Counted from the first letter of the stretch, positions 43,624-52,887 are shown. The stretch is 64,000 bases of DNA from Aquiflexum sp041749095 (GCF_041749095.1 NZ_JBGTCA010000019.1:1-64000), one strand, 5' to 3'. Notes: a model not told the origin generated them from the letters alone. Program-made: numbers and translations.

Positions 43624-44509
43624 TAAAAATTCAGGTTATTGTTTTGGGGTAGAATTTGCCATCAAAATGGCCGAAGACGAAATGGAAGGCACCGATAGAT
43701 TGTACTGTCTTGGAGATATCGTCCATAATGATATGGAGGTGAAAAGGCTCTCAGAAAAGGGGCTTGTGGTTATTGACAGGGATCAATTACAGCAACTCAA
43801 TGACTGCAAAGTACTGATCCGGGCTCATGGCGAGCCACCCGAAACATATAGGACTGCCATTGAAAACAACATCGAACTGATAGATGCTTCCTGTCCTGTT
43901 GTACTGAAGCTACAGCACAGAGTGAAGACGGCATTTGATAAAATGGAAAAAGAAAATGGCCAAATTGTTATTTATGGTAAAAAAGGACATGCAGAGGTTA
44001 TTGGTCTGACCGGACAAACTCTTGAAAAAGCCATTGTAGTCATGGAGGACAAGGATTTGGAAAAAATTGATTATTCCAGGCCGGTAACTCTTTTCAGTCA
44101 GACTACTAAAAGTACAAAGGGATTTTATGAACTGAAATCCAAAATAGAAGAAAGAATCAAGACCGAAAAAGGAGTCCTGAATGAACTGGATTTCAATGCC
44201 AATGATTCCATCTGCCGGCAAGTTTCCAACAGAGAACCGCAACTAGCTAAATTTGCCAATGAAAATGATGTTATCATATTTGTTTCAGGCAAAAAAAGTT
44301 CAAATGGGAAAGCGTTATATCAGGTATGCCAAGGCGTCAATGAAAGAAGCTATTTTATTGAGAATGAATCTGAAATAGATCCAGTGTGGCTGACTTCGTC
44401 TGATAAAGTCGGAATCTGTGGTGCAACATCGACTCCCATGTGGCTGATGGAACAGGTTATGAGACATCTGAAATCCATGGAAGAGAACTTGATTTTAGAA
44501 AATAATTGA
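43607..44509 (+). CDS. ispH: 4-hydroxy-3-methylbut-2-enyl diphosphate reductase
   Basis: Last enzyme of the MEP isoprenoid pathway; makes IPP and DMAPP. The 300 aa carry the three cluster cysteines C12 (SGYCFGVEFAI), C96 (DASCPVVLKLQ) and C203 (NDSICRQVSNRE), the substrate motif LIRAHGEPPE, GKKGHAEVIGL and the C-terminal VGICGATSTPMWLMEQV. It overlaps cmk by 17 bp. The downstream gap to nqrA has its own promoter. Confidence 0.96.
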   Translation: MEVTIDKNSGYCFGVEFAIKMAEDEMEGTDRLYCLGDIVHNDMEVKRLSEKGLVVIDRDQLQQLNDCKVLIRAHGEPPETYRTAIENNIELIDASCPVVLKLQHRVKTAFDKMEKENGQIVIYGKKGHAEVIGLTGQTLEKAIVVMEDKDLEKIDYSRPVTLFSQTTKSTKGFYELKSKIEERIKTEKGVLNELDFNANDSICRQVSNREPQLAKFANENDVIIFVSGKKSSNGKALYQVCQGVNERSYFIENESEIDPVWLTSSDKVGICGATSTPMWLMEQVMRHLKSMEENLILENN

Positions 44510-44596
44510 TGTCATATTGTGGCAATATTTTCAATATCAGGTGATCACTCTGACAAATATTACCAAAATTATCTTCTTATAACTGATCAATTTTAT

Positions 44597-44604
44597 TAGA
44601 TTTG
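44597..44604 (+). promoter_or_regulatory. nqr operon -7 promoter box
   Basis: TAGATTTG (TAnnTTTG), 37 bp before the nqrA ATG at 44641. It overlaps the TTG at 44602 that would open a longer frame, so that TTG is promoter, not start. Confidence 0.5.
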
Positions 44605-44640
44605 AGGCGTTTTTCAAAACACCCTATAGTTCAAAAACAT

Positions 44641-46026
44641 ATGTCAAAAACCGTAAAGCTCAAGAAGGGATTCGATATTAACCTTGCAGGCAAAGCTGAA
44701 AAGCAGTTTGCAGACTTCAAACCGTCCAAGACTTTCGCGATCAAGCCCACCGATTTCATTGGTATGCTGAGACCAAAAGTGACTGTTAACGAGGGGGACA
44801 CAGTAAAAGCAGGAACCCCGATTTTGTTCGACAAAGCCATGGAGAAGGTTCAATATGTAGCACCGGTATCCGGCGAAATTGTTGAGGTAAAAAGGGGTGA
44901 TAGAAGAAAATTGTTGGAAATCAAAATCCTTGCAGATTCAGAAATCAGCTTTGAATCCTACAATAAATACTCTGAATCTAACTTGAAATCTCTCTCAAAG
45001 GAAGATGCAATCATCCAAATGACAAAAGGAGGGGTTTGGCCCCAAATCATCCAAAGACCATTCGGAGTTGTTGCCAATCCTGAAGACACCCCTAAATCTA
45101 TTTTTATATCCGGTTTTGACACTCATCCATTGGCACCTGATTACGGGTTTTTATTAAAAGGAGAAGAAAAATATTTCCAAGCTGGAATTCAAATACTTGG
45201 AAAACTTACCTCGGGTAAGGTTCATTTGAATGTTAATGCTGATGCAGAATTGCCTTCAGTTTATTCCAATGTAAATGGAGCAGAACTGAATAAATTCAGC
45301 GGTCCACATCCTGCGGGCAATGTTGGCGTGCAGATTCACCATATTGATCCTATCAACAAAAATGACATTGTTTGGACAGTCAATCCATTTGGGGTTGCTC
45401 AAATTGGCAAGTTATTCCTCGAAGGACATTACGATGCGTCAAAAGTTATTGCCATTACAGGCTCACGGGCTAAAAATGCAGTTTACACTAGAACATTTAT
45501 AGGCGCCTGTGTAGATACCTTTGTTCATGGAAATATCGGAACTGATTCGAAGTCAGACATTGCACCGGAAACAAGAGTAGTCTCAGGAAATGTCCTTACA
45601 GGTGAAAGAATCAACAAAGACGGATATTTGGGCTATTATGCCAATCAAATTACCATGTTGCCTGAAGGTGAATACTACGAGTTTTTAGGTTGGATGAAAC
45701 CCACCACCGAAAAATTAAGCTATCATAGGGCATTGGGGCTTTTGTCATTCCTAAGTCCCAAAAAAGAATTTGTTCTCGACACCAATGGCAGAGGAGAAGA
45801 AAGAGCATTTGTCCAAACAGGTGTCTTTGAAAGCGTAACCCCTATGGATATCCTACCGGTCTATCTACTAAAAGCCATTATGGCTGAGGATTATGACGAA
45901 ATGGAGGAATTGGGGATATATGAAATTGTAGAAGAAGACCTTGCATTATGCGAATTTGTAGATGTTTCCAAACACCCGGTGCAGGAAATAGTTAGAAAAG
46001 GGATAGATTTAATTCAATACAGTTAA
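44641..46026 (+). CDS. nqrA: Na+-translocating NADH:quinone reductase subunit A
   Basis: Peripheral quinone-side subunit of the sodium-pumping NADH dehydrogenase. The 461 aa start MSKTVKLKKGFDINLAGKAE, the family N-terminus, with DFIGMLRPKVTVNEGDTVKA (biotinyl/lipoyl-like fold) and the SLBB-type HPAGNVGVQIHHIDP. I start at ATG 44641. A longer frame from TTG 44602 would run through the -7 box. First gene of nqrABCDE; nqrB is 5 bp downstream. Confidence 0.95.
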   Translation: MSKTVKLKKGFDINLAGKAEKQFADFKPSKTFAIKPTDFIGMLRPKVTVNEGDTVKAGTPILFDKAMEKVQYVAPVSGEIVEVKRGDRRKLLEIKILADSEISFESYNKYSESNLKSLSKEDAIIQMTKGGVWPQIIQRPFGVVANPEDTPKSIFISGFDTHPLAPDYGFLLKGEEKYFQAGIQILGKLTSGKVHLNVNADAELPSVYSNVNGAELNKFSGPHPAGNVGVQIHHIDPINKNDIVWTVNPFGVAQIGKLFLEGHYDASKVIAITGSRAKNAVYTRTFIGACVDTFVHGNIGTDSKSDIAPETRVVSGNVLTGERINKDGYLGYYANQITMLPEGEYYEFLGWMKPTTEKLSYHRALGLLSFLSPKKEFVLDTNGRGEERAFVQTGVFESVTPMDILPVYLLKAIMAEDYDEMEELGIYEIVEEDLALCEFVDVSKHPVQEIVRKGIDLIQYS

Positions 46027-46031
46027 TCAAT

Positions 46032-47246
46032 ATGAAGTTTCTAAGAGATCTGCTGGATAAGCAGAAACCACTCTTTCACAAAGGTGGAAAATTTGAAAAC
46101 TTATACTATCTATTTGAGGCGGGTGAAACTTTCATGTTTTCTCCAAATCATACCAATGGTATAAAAGGGGCTCAGGTAAAAGATGCCATCGACCTGAAAA
46201 GAATGATGATCACGGTAGTCATTGCGATGATTCCATGTTTATTGTTCGGAATATATAATACGGGACATCAGCATTTCCTTGCAACAGGCCAAACAGCCGG
46301 ATTATGGGATGATTTTGGTCCAAAATTACTAATTGGACTTGAATTGGTACTACCAATAGTAATAGTTGCTTATGCAGCTGGAGGGTTGGTTGAAGCAGGT
46401 TTTGCAGTAGTCAGGAAACACCCCATCAACGAAGGGTTCCTCGTCACAGGGATGCTGATTCCTTTGGTTGTACCTGCAACATTGCCCCTATGGCAGGTCG
46501 CATTGGCTACTATATTTGCTGTAATTATTGCGAAAGAGGTTTTTGGAGGCACTGGGATGAATATCCTCAATGTTGCCATGACAGCAAGAGCCTTTTTATA
46601 TTTTGCATATCCGGCACAAATCTCCGGAGATCAGGTTTGGACATATTTAGGAGATAAGGCTCCGGTAGATGGATTCTCAGGAGCAACCGCCTTGGCGGTT
46701 GCTTATAATGCGGGTGTAGATGGAGATAAAGTAACTGATGCTTTGGCAGAACATAACACTGCTTTAGGAGACGGTATGTTCAGCTTTTCCAATATGTTCA
46801 TGGGATGGATTCCAGGTTCTATCGGTGAAACATCTACATTGATGGCTCTGATCGGAGCATTGATTCTGATCGGAACAGGAGTTGCCAGCTGGAAGATTAT
46901 AGTAAGTGGTTTTGCAGGTGCCTACATTATGGCCTTCATTATGAACCTTTTTGCAGTAAATGAATATATGGCGATGGCACCGGAATATCATTGGGTAGTA
47001 GGTGGTCTGGCTTTCGGTATTGTATTTATGGCAACTGACCCGGTATCAGCCTCACAGACTGAAACAGGCAAATGGATTTATGGTTTGCTGATAGGTGTCC
47101 TTACAGTGATCATTAGAGTCACCAACCCAGCCTATCCCGAAGGGATTATGCTTGCCGTTCTTTTCATGAACGTCTTTGCCCCGCTAATTGATTATTATGT
47201 AGTTAAAGCTAATAAGAAAAGGAGGTTACAACGTGCAACAGTCTAA
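46032..47246 (+). CDS. nqrB: Na+-translocating NADH:quinone reductase subunit B
   Basis: Membrane subunit (404 aa, about ten TM helices) that binds riboflavin and a covalent FMN and lies on the sodium path. The covalent FMN site is the threonine of DGFSGATALAVAY (T219). Other family segments are VRKHPINEGFLVTGMLIP and FMATDPVSASQTETGKWI. The end overlaps nqrC by 14 bp. Confidence 0.96.
   Translation: MKFLRDLLDKQKPLFHKGGKFENLYYLFEAGETFMFSPNHTNGIKGAQVKDAIDLKRMMITVVIAMIPCLLFGIYNTGHQHFLATGQTAGLWDDFGPKLLIGLELVLPIVIVAYAAGGLVEAGFAVVRKHPINEGFLVTGMLIPLVVPATLPLWQVALATIFAVIIAKEVFGGTGMNILNVAMTARAFLYFAYPAQISGDQVWTYLGDKAPVDGFSGATALAVAYNAGVDGDKVTDALAEHNTALGDGMFSFSNMFMGWIPGSIGETSTLMALIGALILIGTGVASWKIIVSGFAGAYIMAFIMNLFAVNEYMAMAPEYHWVVGGLAFGIVFMATDPVSASQTETGKWIYGLLIGVLTVIIRVTNPAYPEGIMLAVLFMNVFAPLIDYYVVKANKKRRLQRATV
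47220..47225 (+). promoter_or_regulatory. Perfect Shine-Dalgarno of nqrC
   Basis: AGGAGG, 7 nt before a GTG start, embedded in the 3' end of nqrB. Strong SD sites are rare in Bacteroidota, which makes this one notable and supports the GTG start. Confidence 0.65.
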
Positions 47247-48006
47247 CGCTTACATCATCACATTTTCAATAATCCTGACTGTAGTATTGGGATTATTATT
47301 ATCAGGGACTTCTCAGGTATTGGCACCTCTTCAGAAAAAAGCAGAGGAATTGGATAACAAAAAACAAATTTTGGGTGCTGTATTAGAGCCAGAAAAACTC
47401 AGCGCCATGAAGCCAGAGGAAATACTTTCATTCTATGAAAACAGGATTGCCTCAAAGGTAGTGGATATTGATGGCAATGAAGTGGAAAATGATTCCGATG
47501 GAAATCCAATAGTTGCTGAGAAGGTCAATGTTGCCAAAAACTATAAAATGGCTCCTGAAAACAGGCATTACCCCATATTCATGTACCATGCTGAGGGTAA
47601 TCCCGAAGATGTAGAGTCCTATGTTTTCCCGGTTTACGGATCAGGTCTTTGGGACGAAATCTGGGGATATTTAGCATTGCAAACTAACCTAAATACCATT
47701 GAAGGTGTGACATTCTCCCATAAAGGAGAAACTCCAGGATTGGGAGCAAGAATTACCAATCAAGAAGTGCAGCAACGCTATCAAGGAAAGGAGATTTTTG
47801 ATGAATCCGGAGAACTTCAATCTGTATATATGCAGAAAGGGGAAGGAAAAGATTATTCTTCAGAGAAACATAAAGTAGATGGCTTGTCAGGTGCAACCAT
47901 TACAGCTAATGGCGTCAACGACATGTTGAAAAATTACTTGAATCATTACACTACTTATCTGGAAAAACAAAAATCCAATAAGAGTGATATTGCCGCTTTA
48001 AATTGA
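47233..48006 (+). CDS. nqrC: Na+-translocating NADH:quinone reductase subunit C
   Basis: Subunit with one N-terminal TM helix (about 7-27) and a periplasmic FMN domain (257 aa). The covalent FMN attaches to the last threonine of SGATIT (T224, in DGLSGATITANGV). GLWDEIWGYLAL and ETPGLGARIT are family motifs. It starts with GTG after a perfect AGGAGG. Confidence 0.95.
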   Translation: MQQSNAYIITFSIILTVVLGLLLSGTSQVLAPLQKKAEELDNKKQILGAVLEPEKLSAMKPEEILSFYENRIASKVVDIDGNEVENDSDGNPIVAEKVNVAKNYKMAPENRHYPIFMYHAEGNPEDVESYVFPVYGSGLWDEIWGYLALQTNLNTIEGVTFSHKGETPGLGARITNQEVQQRYQGKEIFDESGELQSVYMQKGEGKDYSSEKHKVDGLSGATITANGVNDMLKNYLNHYTTYLEKQKSNKSDIAALN

Positions 48007-48031
48007 TTACAAACGTTTCAACTTTAAAATA

Positions 48032-48718
48032 ATGAGTACAGAAACAGCACAAGTTGCAGAAGTAAAAAAGCCGGAAGAGGCGCTTTTGTCCAAAAGAAGA
48101 AAAAAATTAGTAACAGACCCATTAGTAGATGACAATCCGATTACCATACAGGTATTGGGGATTTGTTCAGCTTTGGCAGTTACGACCCAATTGCAGCCTA
48201 CTTTAGTCATGGCCATATCAGTAATATTTGTAATTGTTATGTCCAATCTTACCATTTCATTATTAAGAAATACTATTCCAACCAGGGTTAGAATTATTGT
48301 ACAACTTGCCGTTGTTGCCACCTTGGTAACTTTGGTGAATGAGTTTTTGAAAGCTTTTGCTTTTGATATGTACAAAGAACTTTCTGTCTTTGTAGGACTG
48401 ATCATCACTAACTGTATCGTAATGGGGCGTCTTGAGGCTTTTGCTTTGGGGAATAAATCTTATGATTCAATTTTAGATGGTTTCGGTTCTGCATTGGGAT
48501 ACGCTTGGATTATTCTGACAGTAGCATTCTTTAGAGAATTACTTGGATCAGGTTCTTTGTTTGGTGTACCGATCTATGATGCGATATCCGGGTTGTTTGG
48601 AGAAGATTTCAATTTAGCAACCAATGGCTTGATGGTATCTCCGGTTGGAGCATTCATTATCTTAGGACTGATCATTTGGGTACAGCGTACCAAGACCGGT
48701 TATGTTGAACATTCATAA
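48032..48718 (+). CDS. nqrD: Na+-translocating NADH:quinone reductase subunit D
   Basis: Integral membrane subunit (228 aa, six TM helices after a charged N-terminus of about 35 residues) related to RnfE. With NqrE it forms the intramembrane iron-cofactor and sodium channel; the cysteines in QVLGICSALAV and ITNCIVMGRLEAFA are the expected iron ligands. 25 bp after nqrC. Confidence 0.95.
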   Translation: MSTETAQVAEVKKPEEALLSKRRKKLVTDPLVDDNPITIQVLGICSALAVTTQLQPTLVMAISVIFVIVMSNLTISLLRNTIPTRVRIIVQLAVVATLVTLVNEFLKAFAFDMYKELSVFVGLIITNCIVMGRLEAFALGNKSYDSILDGFGSALGYAWIILTVAFFRELLGSGSLFGVPIYDAISGLFGEDFNLATNGLMVSPVGAFIILGLIIWVQRTKTGYVEHS

Positions 48719-48730
48719 ATTAAGAAAGAC

Positions 48731-49342
48731 ATGGAATTATTTAATTTAGCTATAAGATCAATATTTATTGAAAACATGGTTTTCGCATACTTTTTGGGAA
48801 TGTGCTCGTTTTTGGCCGTTTCCAAAAAAGTAAGTACTGCAATAGGTTTGGGAGCTGCCGTTATTTTCGTATTGACAGTCACTGTTCCGACCAATTGGCT
48901 TTTGAATGAATATATTTTGAAAGAAGGTGGATTATCCTGGTTGGGTGAAACATTTGCCACAATCGATCTTTCTTTTTTAAGATTTATCATGTTCATAGCT
49001 ATTATTGCTGCCATGGTGCAGTTGGTAGAAATGGTGGTGGAAAAATTTGCTCCGGCCCTTTATGGAGCATTGGGGATCTTCCTTCCTCTGATTGCGGTAA
49101 ACTGTGCCATCCTTGGTGGTTCATTGTTTATGGCCACAAGAGACTACACTTTGGCTGAAGCAACAGTTTATGGCTTTGGTTCAGGAGTAGGATTTTTCCT
49201 GGCCATAATAGCCTTGGCAGCAATCCGTGAAAAATTGAAATACTCAAATGTACCAAATGGACTCAAAGGCTTAGGAATTACCATGCTGATTACCGGGCTA
49301 ATGGGAATTGCATTTATGTCCTTTATGGGAATTGACTTATAA
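48731..49342 (+). CDS. nqrE: Na+-translocating NADH:quinone reductase subunit E
   Basis: Membrane subunit (203 aa, six TM helices) related to RnfA. It has the partner cysteines in FLGMCSFLAVSKK and AVNCAILGGSLFMA, pairing with those of NqrD. In most genomes nqrF, which carries the NADH/FAD/2Fe-2S part, follows; here a strong terminator follows within 20 bp instead. Confidence 0.95.
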   Translation: MELFNLAIRSIFIENMVFAYFLGMCSFLAVSKKVSTAIGLGAAVIFVLTVTVPTNWLLNEYILKEGGLSWLGETFATIDLSFLRFIMFIAIIAAMVQLVEMVVEKFAPALYGALGIFLPLIAVNCAILGGSLFMATRDYTLAEATVYGFGSGVGFFLAIIALAAIREKLKYSNVPNGLKGLGITMLITGLMGIAFMSFMGIDL

Positions 49343-49362
49343 TTCCTAATTATAAAATTATT

Positions 49363-49397
49363 AAAGGCCCTGGAAGGAATTCAAGGGCCTTTTTTTT
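49363..49397 (+). terminator. Rho-independent terminator after nqrE
   Basis: Stem AAAGGCCCT/AGGGCCTTT (49363-49371 with 49384-49392) with 12-nt loop, then a T-run to 49397. It ends the nqr operon after subunit E. Confidence 0.9.
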
Positions 49398-49538
49398 GAT
49401 ATAGACTAATATACTGGATAGCATAATTTTATTATAGTAAAATCCAAATTCCAACCTAAGACCGAATAAGAAAGTAACTTTCCCAAATCAAGATTTTATC
49501 TAACGATTGTTTATTTTTACATATCTTAAAATTGAAAT

Positions 49539-50111
49539 ATGACATTTACTTATAAAAGATTCCTGACTTACTTCTTCCGAGGGCTGCTTTTTGTAGTCCC
49601 CATTGCCCTGACCATTTATGTAATATTACTAATTCTGCAGTTTTTGGATGGTATTCTCCCCATACCTATTCCAGGGCTTGGAATTATTATAATGCTGGCC
49701 TTTATCACCTTTGTTGGTTTTTTGGCAAGTATTTTTGTCACCCGCCCATTATTTGAAATCTTTGAACGTTGGGTCTTCAAAATCCCATTAATCAACATCC
49801 TCTATACCAGTATCAAAGACCTGATGTCTGCATTTGTAGGTGATAAGAAAAAATTTAATATACCTGTCATTGTCAAGCTTTCAGAGGGAATGTCCCGTTT
49901 AGGGTTTATCACGCAGGAGGATCTTTCTGTTTTAGAGGAAGATAACCTTGTTGCCATATATTTCCCTCATAGTTATAATTTTTCAGGCAATTTATATCTG
50001 GTACCCCAAGAAAATGTCCGTATCTTGAAAAACGTTAAGAGTGCAGACATGATGAAATTTATCGTTTCCGGTGGTGTCTCGCTTTTACCAAAAGTTGAAT
50101 CAGAAAATTAA
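49539..50111 (+). CDS. DUF502 family membrane protein
   Basis: Inner-membrane protein of 190 aa with two TM helices near the N-terminus (about 10-35 and 45-68), then a soluble domain. Family traits: FFRGLLFVVPIALTIYV, the Pro/Gly-rich PIPIPGLGIIIML, and IPLINILYTSIKDL. DUF502 proteins are widespread and uncharacterised. It is separated from nqrE by a terminator, so independent of it. Confidence 0.88.
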   Translation: MTFTYKRFLTYFFRGLLFVVPIALTIYVILLILQFLDGILPIPIPGLGIIIMLAFITFVGFLASIFVTRPLFEIFERWVFKIPLINILYTSIKDLMSAFVGDKKKFNIPVIVKLSEGMSRLGFITQEDLSVLEEDNLVAIYFPHSYNFSGNLYLVPQENVRILKNVKSADMMKFIVSGGVSLLPKVESEN

Positions 50112-50179
50112 AGTGATGAAAATCGGTATAATAACTCAATAATAAGTCAAAAACATTAACCCTAAAACAAACCAGAATC

Positions 50180-50806
50180 ATGAAAAGACTCATAAGCCTA
50201 TTAACCCTAGTCCTGTTTTCTACAGTTCTTTTTGCCCAAAAGGATGGCTGGGTTCCTTTATTCAATGGTAAAAACCTTGATGGTTGGAAAATCTCAGAAA
50301 ATCCGTCATCTTTTTCTGTTGAGAATGGCGTTATCAAAGTAGATGGCCCTCGCGCCCACGCCTTTTATGTTGGAGAAGTCAACAATGCTGATTTTAAGGA
50401 TTTTGAATTCATCGCTGAAGTCAAGACCATGCCTAAAGCCAATTCTGGTATATTTTTTCATACCAAATACCAAGAAACAGGATGGCCCAATAAAGGCTAT
50501 GAGGTCCAGGTAAATCAATCTCACGGTGACTGGAGAAAAACAGGCAGTTTATATTCCTTCAATGACGTAAAAGAAGTCTATGTCAAGGACGGAGAATGGT
50601 ACACCGAACACATCATCGTCAAAGGAGATCATGTCACCGTGAAAATCAATGGTAAAACTGTGATGGAATATAAGGAATCGGAGGACAAAAACAGACCGGC
50701 AAATGCCGGTGAAAAGAAAATCGACAGGGGAACATTCGCACTACAAGCCCACGACCCTGAAAGCGTGATTTATTACAGGAATATCAAAGTAAAAGTGCTT
50801 GACTAA
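50180..50806 (+). CDS. DUF1080 (3-keto-disaccharide hydrolase-type) secreted protein
   Basis: Exported 208-aa protein with signal peptide (1-19, STVLFAQ) and a jelly-roll domain of the DUF1080 type: GWVPLFNGKNLDGWK, KANSGIFFHTKY and GTFALQAHDPESVIYYRNI are its hallmarks. Some members cleave 3-keto-glycosides; others may only bind sugar. Residues for catalysis are not fully known to me, so activity is inferred. It converges on selD with a 4-bp overlap of stops. Confidence 0.88.
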   Translation: MKRLISLLTLVLFSTVLFAQKDGWVPLFNGKNLDGWKISENPSSFSVENGVIKVDGPRAHAFYVGEVNNADFKDFEFIAEVKTMPKANSGIFFHTKYQETGWPNKGYEVQVNQSHGDWRKTGSLYSFNDVKEVYVKDGEWYTEHIIVKGDHVTVKINGKTVMEYKESEDKNRPANAGEKKIDRGTFALQAHDPESVIYYRNIKVKVLD

Positions 50807-51843
50807 AACACTTTTATACTTATGGCTGATAGGGATTGAAACTCCCCAATCAGCCATGCTTTTTGTTCTAGATTCTCCAATACAAATTCAAATTCTTTTT
50901 GAAATTCAGGGTCAACGGCCACCAATAAGCCACCATTGGTCTGTGGATCGCAGAATTTGACCAACTCCATACCTATGATTCCTTCCGATTTGCTACTGTA
51001 GGCATTCCAGTTTCTGTAAGTATTGTCGGGAAAAATAAATTGGGAGATATATTCCTGCACACCATCGATCAAGGGAATGCTACTTCCCTGAATTCTAGCT
51101 GTAAGTTTAGCTCCCTCAGCCATCTCCACCAAATGCCCCAAAATACCAAAACCCGTTACATCAGTCATGGCATGGACAAAATCCAAATGTCCAAAATCCT
51201 TTCCAATGCTATTGATTTGAGTAGCATATTGGATCATATTGACATAATCCTCTGACTTGATTTTATCTCTTTTCAATGCAGTGGCCAAAACACCTATACC
51301 AAGTGGCTTAGTGATAAAAATCAAATCGCCTTCACGGGCTCCCATATTTGTTTTGATATTATTCGGATGAACGATCCCATTTACCGAAAATCCAAAAATT
51401 GGATCCTTTGCAGTGATGCTATGACCTCCCGCCAAAGGGATTCCAGCCAAATGACAGATCTCCCGTCCACCTTCCAAAACTACTCCTGCAAGCAACGGAT
51501 CAATTTTTTCTACCGGCCAACTCAAAATAGCATTCGCAAAAACCGGCTTACCTCCCATTGCAAAGACATCTGATAAAGCATTTGCTGCAGCAATTCTTCC
51601 AAAATCAAAAGCATCATCCACAATTGGTGTGAAAAAATCAACCGAATTAATCATGGCCAAATCATCACTGATCTGGTAAACTGCCGCATCGTCTTTTGAG
51701 GAGTTTCCAACCAAAAGTTTTGGATCCATCAAATCAACAGATTTTCTATTGGCAAGAATACTATCCAGAACTGCTGGAGGGATTTTGCAACCACAGCCTG
51801 AACCTTCACTGAATTGAGTTAATCTGATTTCTTGATTTTCCAT
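50803..51843 (-). CDS. selD: Selenide, water dikinase (selenophosphate synthetase)
   Basis: Makes selenophosphate, the selenium donor, from selenide and ATP. The 346 aa begin with the catalytic SGCGCKIPP (C17 and K20; a cysteine, not selenocysteine), then Asp-rich metal sites in DDAAVYQI and SVDFFTPIVDDAFDF, LAGGHSITAKDP and DVTGFGILGHLVEMAEGA. It overlaps mnmH by 25 bp (mnmH first), so selenophosphate feeds directly to tRNA modification. selA and selB are not in this window. Confidence 0.95.
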   Translation of the reverse strand: MENQEIRLTQFSEGSGCGCKIPPAVLDSILANRKSVDLMDPKLLVGNSSKDDAAVYQISDDLAMINSVDFFTPIVDDAFDFGRIAAANALSDVFAMGGKPVFANAILSWPVEKIDPLLAGVVLEGGREICHLAGIPLAGGHSITAKDPIFGFSVNGIVHPNNIKTNMGAREGDLIFITKPLGIGVLATALKRDKIKSEDYVNMIQYATQINSIGKDFGHLDFVHAMTDVTGFGILGHLVEMAEGAKLTARIQGSSIPLIDGVQEYISQFIFPDNTYRNWNAYSSKSEGIIGMELVKFCDPQTNGGLLVAVDPEFQKEFEFVLENLEQKAWLIGEFQSLSAISIKVF

Positions 51844-52871
51844 TGGATTTTATTTTTTATGGCTAAAAGTTTTGTTAATGAACTCTCCAGATCTTCATCT
51901 CCCAAATCCAGTTCTACAATTTGATCCCTTGGGTTTTTTTTAAGGTCAAATTCGTAAGACTTGTCATAATATTGAAGCAAAATATTGATCCATAATTCCG
52001 GTTGATTGTTTTGAATTGCCTCAATGGATTCTGCGGTTCTAAGCCCTCCCAGTTTCTTTTGAAGGCGACTGACGGCAGAGATAAGTTCTACTTTTGGCAA
52101 TGAAGCATATTCATACTTTATTTGGGAAATTCTCTGCTTGATAGTTTTATGGATTTCAACCAAGGGAGCATTTACTATTGATGCATACAATTCATTAGCT
52201 AGTATCACTTTCCCTATCCTCCTACTTTCATTTTCAATCCAAATAATTACATTCTCTGGGATTTTTAAGAACTCTTCGGCCAACATATTTTCAAATTGTT
52301 CAATGCTTGGCTGTGGTTTCATTCCAATTCCACCAAAAGTTGAACCTTTATGTCCTGCAAGAAACTCGAGATCTATAATGTCCTCTCCCGCTTCCTTCAA
52401 TCTTTTTAAAAGAAGGGTTTTTCCAACACCGGTTTTACCTCCCAAAGTCAGGAAATTTCTCTTCTTCCTTATCGTTTTGTAGGTAAATGCACGGTAAACC
52501 TTATACCCTCCCCTCAATCTAAAAACTTCAAATCCGGCCATTCCCAATAACCAAGACAAAATTTCACTTCTCATGCCACCTCGCCAACAATAGATGAGTA
52601 CTTTTTTCTCCGGAGCAATAGCTAATGCGTCTTGGATTATTGAATGGAATCTTGGTCCGACAAGCTCAAACCCTTTAAACACTGCTTGCTGATTTCCTTG
52701 CTGCTTATAGACAGTGCCTATTATTTTTCTTTCTTCATTATTCAAAATGGGCAAATTGATCGCTCCAGGAATATGGCTTTGCTCATATTCTCCCTCACTT
52801 CTAGCATCTAAAATGGAGATCCTCTTCCTTAATTCCAGAAACCCATCTAAATCGATCTGTACCTCTTTCAT
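51819..52871 (-). CDS. mnmH: tRNA 2-selenouridine synthase
   Basis: Replaces sulfur by selenium at the wobble 2-thiouridine of tRNAs for Lys, Glu and Gln, using selenophosphate. The 350 aa comprise a rhodanese domain (about 5-130, catalytic Cys in VLIYCWRGGMRSEIL) and a P-loop domain (about 140-350, LTLGGKTGVGKTLLLKRL) with GSTFGGIG. I start at ATG 52871. The longer frame to 52907 runs through the trxA terminator. It is the first gene of mnmH-selD. Confidence 0.94.
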   Translation of the reverse strand: MKEVQIDLDGFLELRKRISILDARSEGEYEQSHIPGAINLPILNNEERKIIGTVYKQQGNQQAVFKGFELVGPRFHSIIQDALAIAPEKKVLIYCWRGGMRSEILSWLLGMAGFEVFRLRGGYKVYRAFTYKTIRKKRNFLTLGGKTGVGKTLLLKRLKEAGEDIIDLEFLAGHKGSTFGGIGMKPQPSIEQFENMLAEEFLKIPENVIIWIENESRRIGKVILANELYASIVNAPLVEIHKTIKQRISQIKYEYASLPKVELISAVSRLQKKLGGLRTAESIEAIQNNQPELWINILLQYYDKSYEFDLKKNPRDQIVELDLGDEDLESSLTKLLAIKNKIQWKIKKSD

Positions 52872-52887
52872 TAAATTGAATTTGGTT

